The translations under genes were made by a program, and so were the position numbers. Source: Pegea sp. RAD2-039 (taxonomy: Eukaryota; Chordata; Thaliacea; Salpida; Salpidae). Taken from it: 64,000 bases of DNA. Shown in pieces: positions 37,800 through 49,085 of this stretch. The notes below the pieces were generated by a model. It had not been told where the DNA came from, searched no databases, and saw only the letters and a list, made by a program, of their open reading frames with translations. Positions within the stretch are counted from its first letter, which is position 1. Every line of letters starts with the position of its first letter. The stretch is taken from positions 1,302,001 through 1,366,000 of the forward strand of contig JAQGEQ010000084.1 in assembly GCA_034620365.1 (NCBI GenBank), written 5' to 3'.

Positions 37800-38660
37800 T
37801 TCATCAAAACAAGCTTGCAATGGCAATTGCCAATCCTGAATTTTCTCCGGTGAAGATCCGGCACTAGAATGTATTAAATGCCTCTCCTGGTTTCATCTCA
37901 CTTGTAGTGATGTGAACGAGAAAATTGATGATATATTTGATACCAGCCAGATGAAGCAAATGGGGTTTAAATGGTTCTACATTAAATGTAGAACTATGGA
38001 CATAACATTTACCTCCTCTAGCTCTAATCGAAACCTATTATCTGACATCAGCTAATCTATATCTGCTGAATTTGCCAAATTTATATCTGAAATTGCAACG
38101 ATTTTACTAAAATTTTCTATTTTGTCTAAATCAATGGATAAACTGGATGCCTCAACAAAAAAAATTGTTACATGGGCCTCGGTGGATTAGTGATTCTGAT
38201 CCCTACAAAAATGCTAGCATGGAGTAGCTTCTTGCCAAGAAGGTCACCTACACGCACAAAAAACTTACTTTGGACCGTGAAGACGGAGAAAACAATGTCA
38301 TCATCTTTAATTTCTGTGAGACTGATAAAGATGATGACATTAAGTTTTTAATCAAATTTGCTCTCAAGGCATTGAGTTTGTGGACGTTCCAAAGGTATCA
38401 ATGACCAGACTTGGAGCGAAAAGCTGAGATCATCAAAGACCGTTAGAGAAGTCCTTTTAGGAAAGTTGCTCAGAAAATAAGCGTCTTCTAAAAGAGGCGT
38501 ATAACCGAAATCAGAAGGAACAACCAACTAATTTCGAAAACAAAGTTTGAGGTCCACCATGGGCCTTGAAAAATGTCAAGGCTTTTTAAAAAATGGACGT
38601 GGCGAATAACTACTGGTCCCACATCTTTATCATGAATTAAAGTACTAAGTTTAGAACAGA
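37800..38660 (+). mobile_element. Decayed CR1-like LINE, ORF1 and ORF2 start
   Basis: Plus strand. PHD-finger remnants (QACNGNCQS, CLSWFHLTCSDVNEKI, QMKQMGFKW), then TWASV, AKKVTYTHKKLTLDREDGEN, VSMTRLGAK, and the ORF1 end/ORF2 start (NKRLLKEAYNRNQKEQPT, GPPWALKN). It aligns with 18430-17500 of the main LINE. Many stops and indels. Confidence 0.85.
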
Positions 38661-39174
38661 AATAAATATCGAAATCTTGCTTTTAAAACATGACATGCTC
38701 AAAGAAATAATAAACGTTGACAAAAACTTCATTAAAAAATTAAAACGAATATCTATTTATCACCTAAAGATTTTGTATAAAAACTATAGTTTATCATAAA
38801 ACTGCTAAAGGTATTGATGAAAATAAATTTCACAGATAAAACAATTTCTGTAATATCGTAAATTTGTAATTCTAACTAATTCAGAGTTTATATCTTCGTT
38901 ACACTGAAGTTTATTTTAAAAATGTCAACTAATAAAATAAAACGATTAGAACGACAAGTGCCTAAAATTGAAGTGAAATTTGTGTGAGGTACAATTCTAT
39001 CTAAGTGTTCTAAATAAAATTTAAAGAATTTAATATATTTTAAACACTTTGACCGACTTTTTCAGAAGGTTTTTATTTAATCAGTAGAATTGATTTTTTT
39101 TTAATCAAGCTAACTTAATTGCAATTATAATTAAGTCTCTAAGTTCTCACCTATTGATAAAAGTGTTGATAAAA
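38661..39174. other. AT-rich gap
   Basis: Nothing recognised. Confidence 0.45.
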
Positions 39175-39294
39175 GTTCTTTAAAAGAACCATTTTGATAG
39201 AAATATTTATTTTGGAGGATTCGCCAGATTTTTTAACAACTTTCTTTGCTTGTTTTGAGGCAACAGTATCACCAAAAGCAACTGAGATTGCCAT
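39175..39294 (-). pseudogene. Internally deleted H1-like histone relic with stem-loop
   Basis: The minus-strand frame starts MAISVAFGDTVASKQ (compare MVVSTASGDTAASKR of H1) and passes directly to KKVVKKSGESSK, resembling the H1 C-terminal tail, so the globular domain is gone. The following ATAAATATTTCTATCAAA matches the 3' UTR of the H4 genes, and the stem-loop (GGTTCTTTTAAAGAAC, 39175-39190) is of H1 type with a lost terminal pair. It looks like a chimera of histone parts. Confidence 0.65.
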
Positions 39295-39366
39295 ATTTTA
39301 GTCATTTTAGAAAGTTCGGAAATAGATAAAAGCTTTTAATATATTGAATTAACGTATTTCAAATTA

Positions 39367-39380
39367 CAGACCTTAGCGAA
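39367..39380 (-). promoter_or_regulatory. Relic of the H1-form histone promoter element
   Basis: CAGACCTTAGCGAA on the plus strand, 73 bases before the relic ATG, at the same distance as in intact H1. Confidence 0.4.
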
Positions 39381-41333
39381 GTCGTGAATTTGATGAATTC
39401 CGAAAGATTGGTAATTAATACTTTTAATTAAGTTTGTTTTCGATTACATTAAGCAAGTAATAAAATACTCAACAAAATTTGCTAATTTCTTTAGACTATA
39501 AATAAATAAAAGTAGATTCTCTTGCTTCTTGTTTTTTCTCCGTTGTAGCCGAAGTTTTATTTAAGTATCTCAAAAATGGAATTTTCTTATATAAAAGTTT
39601 TACCACTGGTTAAATACTACTACTTATTAAATTATTTTTAACTGGTTTCAATTTAACTTAAAACCATGTATACTTTGAATCAAAATCTTATTTTCGCTTG
39701 ATTGCATAAGAAGGATTTAAATTTGCTTATCTATAAAACATAAAGTGTAGTTTCACAATTTACGATCATCTAATCCAAAATCATGTAAAACATAAAAAAG
39801 AATACTGATTATAAAAATGCTGCAAAATTATAAAAGAAGAAATTTAGTCAGTTTTTGGAGCATTATGTTCATTAAAGGTTGACAATCTAATTCTCAGGAA
39901 AATAATAATTATTCAATAATGAAAACTTAATTTAGTTCAAGAAAATATATTTAACTTTCAAAACTTTTGCATAAAACTAGACGAAATTATTAAAAGAAAT
40001 TAATCATATTACAATGTAAAGATTGCTTTACTTACGAAACGTTTTTCTTCACTTTAATTAATTTTAAAATTTTCATGTGTGCCTGTGTATTCCAAAATCT
40101 TACAAATGACTTTCCCCTCTTTCTAAACAGCAAATTTTATGAATGAGTTTTATACAAGATGCTATAAATTCATTCTAAGATTTGTTGCGCAAGTTGATTT
40201 TTACAGTTTAAATTTGATTATTTTTGTAATTAAGTATTCTTTTGTAAACAAGCCTCTTACAATATTTCTTAGGTTATTTGTCCTTTTTACTTTTTTATCA
40301 GCTGGATTTTGGAATCTTTACTCATCTTCATTAAATGATAATAAAACATTATATTTGTAGTTGATGTGAATTAACTTGTATTTTCAGGTTTAATTTTCTC
40401 AAAACAAGTTTGTATACTATCATTTTGTATACAGAAAATTAGATTAATAGTATAAAGTTGTGGAAAGTAAGAGAATTTAAAGACCAATTACTTTAGAACT
40501 TTTAAATGCTTCAGTAACATTGTATTCAAAAAACTGAGAATATTAAAAAAATATTTTATTTACAATTTTTCTATAGTTTGTCAAAGAGATGATTCAATTT
40601 TTACTTAAATACAAAAGCAAAGTATATTTGAAGGCAAAATTTTGTTGATATTTCATACAAGATAATTAGCTTAATGAAGTTAAAACGTTTTGGAATGTTT
40701 AACTTAATAACTTTTTAATTTATTATTTTTCAATTTAAAGAATCGAATAATTATAATGATTTTTAGAAGTTTTCCAGTTTTATAAATTGCAAATTTTATT
40801 TCAAATTTAATAATTTTTTTGACAACTTGATTTTCTACTTGCTCATAAAAATGATGCATGCAACGGTTATACCATCATATATCAAAATAAACAAATAATC
40901 TAATTTTTTTTTTTTTGATCATTAATTTAATTACAGAGCTTATATCAACTTACAAGCTAAAAGGCTTTATAATATATATTTCTAACATATCAAAAAATTT
41001 CTTAAACTGTTAATTTCACTAATAACAAAAGTAATCAGATAGTTCTATGTTTATCAATGATTATATTCATTTGGCTTATTATCTTCATAATATCTAAAAG
41101 TCTTTATTTTATTCAGCGTTGATAGAAAGTAATCTTTAATTGTATTTAATTGTATTTTTTAAAAGTAAGTCTTGTGATATTAAAATATTATAATTGAAAA
41201 TAGAGTAAAATAAATCAACCTAAATTTCTTCTGTTAGTTTGTAATTTATTTGTTTTTGTCAAAAATTCAAAAAACCTATAACACACAAAATAGAAAGTAA
41301 AATAAGCAATAGAATCAGAACTTTAATTGTCAT
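39381..41333. other. AT-rich gap
   Basis: No supported gene. The start (39381-39700) faintly resembles the upstream flank of H1. A 73-codon plus ORF at 40139-40360 is hydrophobic and low-complexity, and I do not support it. Confidence 0.4.
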
Positions 41334-41481
41334 GATTAAACTGAAAAGTTTTTTAAAAACTTTATTTTTTGATTAAACTGAAAAGTTTTTTAAAAACTTT
41401 ATTTTTTGATTAAACTGAAAAGTTTTTTAAAAACTTTATTTTTTGATTAAACTGAAAAGTTTTTTAAAAACTTTATTGCTT
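41334..41481. repeat. Four tandem copies of a 37-base unit, each a palindrome
   Basis: Units start at 41334, 41371, 41408 and 41445 with no visible differences. Each contains the inverted repeat AAAGTTTTTTAAAAACTTT, so four hairpins can form in a row. The array lies 330 bases downstream of the IL-17-like gene. Confidence 0.9.
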
Positions 41482-41809
41482 TTATCTGTTTCTTTCTTAA
41501 ATTTTTCAAAAATAAAATTACATTTTTCAAAAATTGTAATTATTACTTAGTATTAAAATTGATTTCAAGCTTAAACAAAGTTACTGTAAAAAATTGCTAA
41601 AGAAAATAAAATTAAACAAAACTATAAAAACCATTAATTAAAAAACTTTTCCAATAAACCTTATTAATTTTATTTTATAAATAAATCAAATGGTATTTAA
41701 AAAGGATAACTTTTAAAAAACACAAAAAGCTGAAAGGGAAAATGGTTTCATTAAAAGTGTAAATAAAATATGCAATCAAATTGTATTTGAATCAAATTGT
41801 CAAATATTT

Positions 41810-42504
41810 TTATAAATTTTTTACACAAACACAAGCAACTGGAACATAAACAAAAAAAATCTGATATCTTTTTCTCTTTTTCTGATATTTTACTTGAATA
41901 GGTCGAATAACAGGCAATGATGTGTTATAAGAAGCTGTGCCAGAAAACTGATCAGGAAAAATACATCCATCAGTCAGACACACAGCAGCCCTAAACTTCC
42001 TCGGAATTGTTCGACGGCATTTGATAATCACTTCTTTCCATGGTGCAAATCCCTTCTCGGGAACTAGAAGCCTTTCTCGTTGTGATTTACAATTTGATAC
42101 TAAAAATTCTCTAATAAAAAGATTTTATTTCTTGATGATGTAATATTTTTTGTAATCTTTTAGATATTTTAAATAAATGATCAACAATTCCAATTAACCA
42201 AATGTATTTATTGGAAGAAGTTTTTGAAATATTATGTCTAATAAAAGCTAATATTTACTGATATCTTTGGAATTTCCCCAAGACTGTCATCATTCTATTT
42301 AAGTCTTCATCAACTGCATCAATAAATTGACAGGAAAAATATATAGAAAGTACCTTAATAAATGAAATAATTAAAATAAGTTACAATATAAAAATGGAAT
42401 GTTACAATAAATATATTTTCAAAAATGATTTAAGCAATAAAAAGTAGGTTACTATTAAAAGATAAATATAATAAACTTACTATAAAAGTATTCGTAATTT
42501 TCAT
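41810..42504 (-). CDS. Secreted interleukin-17-like cytokine, three exons
   Basis: Exons 42481-42504, 42259-42353 and 41810-42110 (minus), GT-AG introns with matching phases, 139 residues. Residues 1-21 form a good signal peptide (MKITNTFIVLSIYFSCQFIDA). The C-terminal domain has IL-17 landmarks in order: APWKEV, IPRKFRAAVCLTDGC (compare the family's RxPxxxxEAxCxxxGC), LPVIRPIQV (PVxxPxxV) and VPVACVCV (VPVGCTCV). The two Cys pairs CxxxxC and CxC are the four that build the IL-17 cystine-knot-like fold. The Cys usually found between strands 3 and 4 is replaced by a basic KKRKRY. IL-17 proteins are secreted dimers that signal through IL-17 receptors in immunity. No other gene lies nearby. The exon 2 frame and start depend on my splice calls. 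Confidence 0.8.
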
Positions 42505-45394
42505 TTTCAATTATATATTTATCAGAATTGTTTAGTTAAGTGACCACGTGATTTATTTCATTAGTAAATGTCACAAATTATTCAGTTATAATCTAGTTAG
42601 TTCTGTAAGAGGTTATCAATAATTATTTATAATAACGTTTTTTTTAATTTATGCCAATTAAAAATGTATCATTTACGATAAATAAAAAAAAGGTTTATTT
42701 TCTGAATTTTTATTGAGTTAGCACGGTATCCATTTACAATATTTTATTATTAAACTTATATTAGATGAAACTTAATTTTAGATTGGTCAGGCATAACAGA
42801 GGAAGCACCAACAACATATCAACAAAGCAAACACAAGTTCAACTATATTTTATCTAAAATATGATATAAACTCGATCATTAACTCCTATTACTATGATCT
42901 TAGTTGATTTGCGATCGACTGTAAAGATAAAACCACAGCAAACAGTAAGTAATCACAACAGTCTTTGCAATATAGTCATTAGCTCAGCAAGTTTCAGGTT
43001 CTATATAATTATACAATATAAAATTTTACAAAAATACATTAAATTAATTTGAGGTTTTAACTTGGAACAAATTGTTAAACTAAAAATATATTGAGTTTAG
43101 TATTTAAAAAAAGTAAGGACATTAAGCAGATAATCACAAAGTTTTTAAAACATATTTTTTATAGTAATAAAGTATTTAAACCAGGGTTGATTAATAAAAT
43201 TTTAAGTCAATACTCAAAAACGCTAGTTACAGAAAAATGTAGAAAAAGTACACATTAATTAAGCAAATTTCTGTAGGTAACATCTGTAAGTCAAAACATT
43301 TCCTTGAATTTATAGAAAGGCGAAAAAATTGTTGCTTCTATCAATTCGATTAAAGATCTTCGTTTGTAATTAAAATATGTTTAAGTATTCTAAAATCTAT
43401 ACAGAAGCGTTTTACTTTTTTAATCATAAATTTTTTAAACTATGAAAATGAAAAATAAGCAAAAAGGACATACAAACAAATATTTCTAAGTATCACTTTT
43501 CCAAATATTATCAAAAAGTAATCTGTTTGGTTTGAATAATAATTTATAAAAGAAACTAATATTTGATAAGCCTGATTGACAAAATAAAAGGCAGAAATTG
43601 ATAACAAGATAAAACAAACGATAAACAAAATTAATTCTTTAGATTTACTACAACTATAACTTTCTTACAAAGTTCAGTTTCAATTCTACCTTGCTTAAAT
43701 ATATAAATTCTGTGTAAATCTGTTATAATTAGAAATACTATTTATTACTTATTAAAATAAATTTCTTTATTTTTATTGACTTCATTTGTTAAGCCTAATT
43801 TTTAGTTTACTAAATTAATTTTTCAATTTACAAAATTTACTTTCAATAAATGTACCTACTTTTACTCTAAGTAAATGTAGATAAATCTTTTAAATTTAAA
43901 AACGAAATCAGATAACGAAAAAAATTTACAATTCTTTTTATACTTTTTCAGTCAACTGAATTTATAGTATTAAGAGGAATGAGCTAAAAACACATTATTC
44001 ATAATATCTTTAGAGCTTCAAGCCTTGATTTGAATCTAATGAATAAAACAGTGTAACTTATAAAATCAACAATTGTAAATAGCATCAACAATTTTATATA
44101 TTAAAACTTATTATTTTATGATGGAAATATTTTACATAAGTTTGTTTATAAGTATTGACAATAATACTTAAAGTAAAATAATTGAAAAATATTTAGATGA
44201 CGCATAATATAAATCATTTATATGATACCAAAATCATAAATAACTTTTAAAACGCTTTAACGATTCAGTCGATTTATGTTTAGTCTATGTTTAAATTTCA
44301 GATATCTAGCAGCTCAATTTAAAAATAATACCAGATCGACTATCAAACAGTTTTGTCATTGACTTGGGAAACAAAAAGACAAACAGGAAAACCTCTAAAT
44401 GAAGTTCAGTGAATTCATACAAGTCCATATGAATCCTATATATAGATTTTTTATGTAGTCACTATAAATAACTTTATTATTTTATATGTGATCAGTGAAA
44501 AAGTAAATATATTACTAGTATATATATAATCACAGTAAGTAGCACATGAGTACATTAAAATTATATTACGAAAATTTTAATTATAAATGAGATTACAAAC
44601 AAATCTAGGTTGTCTGTAACCTGCAAAAAGACCTGATTTAAAACCGTTTAAATTTGATAACAGTGAAATTGAGCTGAAAGTTAGAATATGAGTTGTGTAG
44701 TTATCATTTTTGTTTATCTTTTAACTTTCGTAAAAATATTTATTTTTTATTTATTTTAAACTTGTGTTACTGAATAAGCTTGAAATACAAATTTAGCTTT
44801 TAAAGTAAATTGACGATGATCAAAAATGGTTATTTTATCTAACTAAACTTGAACAATTTCTAATTTAATTACTTTATATAGATTTTTTGATTCATTTGTT
44901 TTGTAAAACAAATAGGATTTTTGGGATCTCTCAATGTAGGTGAGACAGGCTTGTAGCAAATAGGACATCTCATCTGAGTAACTATAAATCAAATATAATA
45001 TTTTTGTTGAATATCTGCTGAGTTTTGTCTTTTTAATTAATTCAATAATGGAGTTTCTACAGATTCATTTAATTCATTCATCTTCAAATTTTGACTTCTT
45101 GTGAAAGCTTTGAACTTTATCTAAGTTTTTTCCAACATTTGTTTTGAGCTAACCATGCAACAAAGAGCAACTAAAGATTGAAAAACTTAGTTCTGCATCT
45201 ATAGATTGCTCATTTAAATAAACAAATCAAGATTTGAGTTGTAGATTTTATTTTCTCGACTTAGAGAGAAGATCACGACAACACTTCAATGTGAAAGATT
45301 AAATAAAAATAAGAACAAAACAAAAGTAAGAAAAATTCACCTAGATCATATTATGTCGCCCTCTAGTGGCTACTCATCAGTCTTCCGTTGTTTA
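42505..45394. other. AT-rich gap between the IL-17-like gene and NAA35
   Basis: No gene established. On the minus strand near 44890-44985 an open segment after a TTTATAG acceptor reads MRCPICYKPVSPTLRDPKN, a possible zinc-binding exon without recognisable partners. NAA35 transcripts probably end at the AATAAA (minus) near 45248. Confidence 0.4.
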
Positions 45395-48300
45395 TCAGTT
45401 AATTTTAATGATTGGAAAAACTGAATGAGTAGAAAAATCAAGATTGATATTCTTAGCAGCCGACAAATGAGCTTGCGAAGCGAGAATTTTTGTCGCGATC
45501 AAATTAGTCTTGGAAACCAACAACAGTTTTTGAGACTATAAAATAATATTTAAAGAAGAGCTTTTACACAGGATTTCTTACCTCTTCAGATTCAGGAATA
45601 ATCTCACAAAGAGTTTTTGCAGCTGCAAATAACTTTGAAGACTCCGAAAATAAATCCTGAGAAGAAGTAGGAGAAGACGAGACAGACGTTTCTAGAACCA
45701 TCTGAGCATCAACAAGAATTAGAGCAGATCAAATACAAGCACACCCACCTGATAGAACTCGTAATTACGATAAGGCGGCGTAGATACGAACTGAAAAGGC
45801 CCAAATCGATGCTCGTATCGAATTTTTTCATTGTCAAAGCGAAAAGTAGGTGTTTGGAACTTGCCTTCGTTGGAAAAACCCAAAACAGCTTTGAAGGTCC
45901 CCCAACCAAGCGAGAGCCAGGCCTAGTAGTAAGTAAGACATCAGAACTTCTATTTTTCATCATCTACTTCAACCAACCGACTTTTGTGAGCGTGATTTCC
46001 TCCGTGTGAGCAGCTACGCTTTTTTTCTTAATTTTTTTCAACTTTTTGTTACTTTTTTTATTCCTTGAATCATTGAAATCAGTGGATTTGTTGTCAAGCT
46101 CGTGTAATTGGTGTTCAGCTCGGTTAAGAACTTGAAGCTTCCAGTGAAGTAGATTATCACACAAATACCTGAAGCAAGTCATTTGTATTGAAATAAGTTG
46201 AAAGTATAAAACTTACCAATAAATATAATGAAGCTCATGGTTGCTGTAGAGCTGAAGAACAAATCCGCTTGTAATGTATTCTATCATCACCTGATAACAA
46301 AATTGGTGAAAAAAATATATTTGGAGGCAAAAACTGACTTTGACGGTATAATAAAGAGCCCATCCTGCCAAACTACCGATGTGGTCGCGACCACTTTCGC
46401 TGTCTAGCTTTTTCATGATTTCACTGATATTTGTATCACATTTATCAGCATGCTCCTTGAAAAAATATCATGAAAATGATGAAAGCGTTTGAAAATAGAG
46501 ATATACTTTAAGCACAGAGAAGTTCTCAATGATACCAGGGAGCTTTTCTCGCTTTCTTGCATAGTTGTGTCCATAAGCTTGAATAAATTCCACCATCGTC
46601 TACAAATGATAAGATGTTGAATTGTGATCTGATCAATCAGCTAGATTTACTCACAAATAAAGATTGACTGATGAATCCTTTCAAGCAGTTTTTAACACTT
46701 GTGTTTGAGTAGAGAAGGCTTCGAACGTTTAGACAAGGTGAAGCATTAAATGCTCGAATTGAGTCACAGATCACATCACCAGCTTGTGCGCCGTACAAGA
46801 AGGCTGAAAGGAAGTGTAGCTGGGCCAGGGATCGGGTCAAAACACATGGGTTTGTGTTGGAAAATTTCACTATAAAGCGCTATTAATGATAAAATTGGTG
46901 AGAAGAATTTGTAGAAGTGACCAAATTACTTACTAAGACACTTGAAAATGTGGTAACTAACATCATATCAGTGATTATTAACATTCGTTTGATGATATCT
47001 TCATACAATTGAAACATCTGTGAAATTGTGTACAACTTTGTATACCTGTAAATAAATTGATTAAGTTGTTATCAAGCTAGTATTTAAAAAGACCAACAAA
47101 CCTGGGAAAAGTGGGTGGTAGAAGCTTTTGATTGAGTAAGGGCTCAAAACCAGGTACAAGGACATAGTTATCATTTGATGAGGTTGTATCTTTTGTAAGT
47201 GGAGCAGTTCTGTTAGAAAAGTATTTCGATTACAATTAACTTTTTGATGAAATCATTTGAACTCACTTTTGCATTATTTTCAGTTGCTCTAACATCTGAT
47301 TAAATAACTTCTTGATCACTTGAGGCGACTCATTCTACAATCAATCATTCATTGATAGATCACTAAACAGCACAAGGTGTCAACTTACCGTTTGGCATCC
47401 AAAAGGAGTTATTGCTTGCAAAAAAATTCGTAAAAATTTGATACGCCGAAGAACCCCATCCAAATTAATTAATTCTTCTTCAATTTCTTTCTTATTTGAA
47501 TCATCGATTTTTGATTTTAAACTCTAAAAATAATTTGTAATTATCAATTGTTGAATCCGAGGCTTTGTACCATCACAAACTTACTCTGCTGGTTCTACCA
47601 TATTTGTCTTCTACATCTCGAAGCATACTGATGACCTTAGCAGTAGTTAAATTATAAGCAAGATCAAAATTGTACGAAATAGATTGGAAATCTTCTTCTT
47701 CGTATACACTAGCCTACACAAAACAACATTAATTACTTAAAGAGAAGTTTAAATGATATCAAATCATTGTAAAGTAATCATATTTGGAAATTTATGATGT
47801 GTATTGAAAACAAACAAGCAACCTGCTTGATTCTATCAAACATCAACGAGCACAGCTTTAAAACTCCAAAACAAAAAGCTCTCAAACATGAATCAAGGAC
47901 TTGAGAAGGGTCATGAAGGTAGAGGAAAGTAAAAACTGTTTGAACAATTGATTGGCCATCTAACCAAGATAGCTGTGAATATAATTCAAAAGTTAGAACT
48001 TATGTAAACATTAAAGGCAATTAAACCATTCAATTTTTGTGAAAGTGGGTCTTATTTTAGCGTCTGCTTTGTATATAACAATTGATCATATAGTTTAAAT
48101 GTAATAAAACAATATCTGGTGTTGTTATATAAATGTTGTAATCGTCTTTATTATATATTGCAAGCTACTTAAGAGTTTTATAGCTTCAAAAGTCAAGTTA
48201 AATGAGAGAATTGATTATGTGAAAATCAAGAAAATGTAAACAACACATTAGTAGTTATGAGCTTACAATACAAGCTTGGCAGTGATCCATTAGTAAAATT

Positions 48301-49085
48301 AGCTCTTCATAACTAAAGTTTTCTAATTTTATTGCATTTTTTTCAATACTTTCACTTAATGACATAATCTGTAAAACACAAAAAGTTTAATTTTATCAAT
48401 TTTAAAGTTTTCTAAACTTCTGACTTATAGTGCACTAGCTCCAAAAGTCTACAAATTTGTTCAAATCAAATAGTCAAACTTAAAAAGAAATTGCTAAAAA
48501 ATATAAATTTTATTTGAACTGATTTCTTATAAAAATTTAACATAAAAATGACTTTTTAATAATTAATTATTTTATTAAAATTTTATAAATATTGATTACA
48601 CTAAACAAATACCCAACATTAACACAATGCTAAAAATATTTCAAAGAAATAATATTGAGTTTATGAGCACACAAGTTTTTATGTAAGCTTACTTTTCGAG
48701 TCACTTTTTGTCCTGCCATCCAAGAATCCATCTTAGGATCCATCATCTCAATTGCACTCATTGCTTCATATAAAGTAAAGCTAAAATAAATGATCAGATT
48801 ACTTCGAATTAATATATACTGAGACAGGTTATCAGTTAGAATATTGACAACAAACTAACTAACTTTGGACCTTTAATAAGAACTTCAGAACCAAGAGCTG
48901 AAAATATAGTTCAAAGACATCAAAAATAAAGACATTTAAATTTCATAAATTAACTTACTACTACAAGCATCTGCAAATTGTTGTGTAATATCAACCCAGT
49001 TGTACTTGACCGTTGATTGCGGAGAAGGGTGCTCTTGCTGTGGTACAGGACTACAAGAGGGTGTCTTAGCTGGCAGATTATCCAT
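45395..49085 (-). CDS. NAA35: NAA35 (MAK10): auxiliary subunit of the NatC N-terminal acetyltransferase
   Basis: Eighteen exons joined by eye, from 48959-49085 to 45395-45535, all phases consistent, 727 residues (human 725). Landmarks in order: [151 protein letters not shown] and a C-terminal [15 protein letters not shown]35 scaffolds NatC with NAA30 and NAA38 and anchors it to ribosomes, for acetylation of Met-Leu/Ile/Phe-type N termini. Introns are mostly 45-70 bases; the one between 47972 and 48267 is 294. The exon ending at 45982 uses a GTCGGT donor, because reading on hits a stop. Confidence 0.97.

Noticed and set aside
41334-41481. CRISPR-like array
   Set aside because: The units are directly contiguous with no unique spacers; this is an ordinary tandem repeat in an animal genome.
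44890-44985. Possible zinc-binding exon MRCPICYKPVSP on the minus strand
   Set aside because: It has an acceptor-like sequence but only one clear Cys pair, and no upstream exon could be joined in phase.
45709-45963. 84-codon minus ORF inside NAA35
   Set aside because: Wrong frame; the frame used by NAA35 in this exon (45749-45922) aligns with the family.
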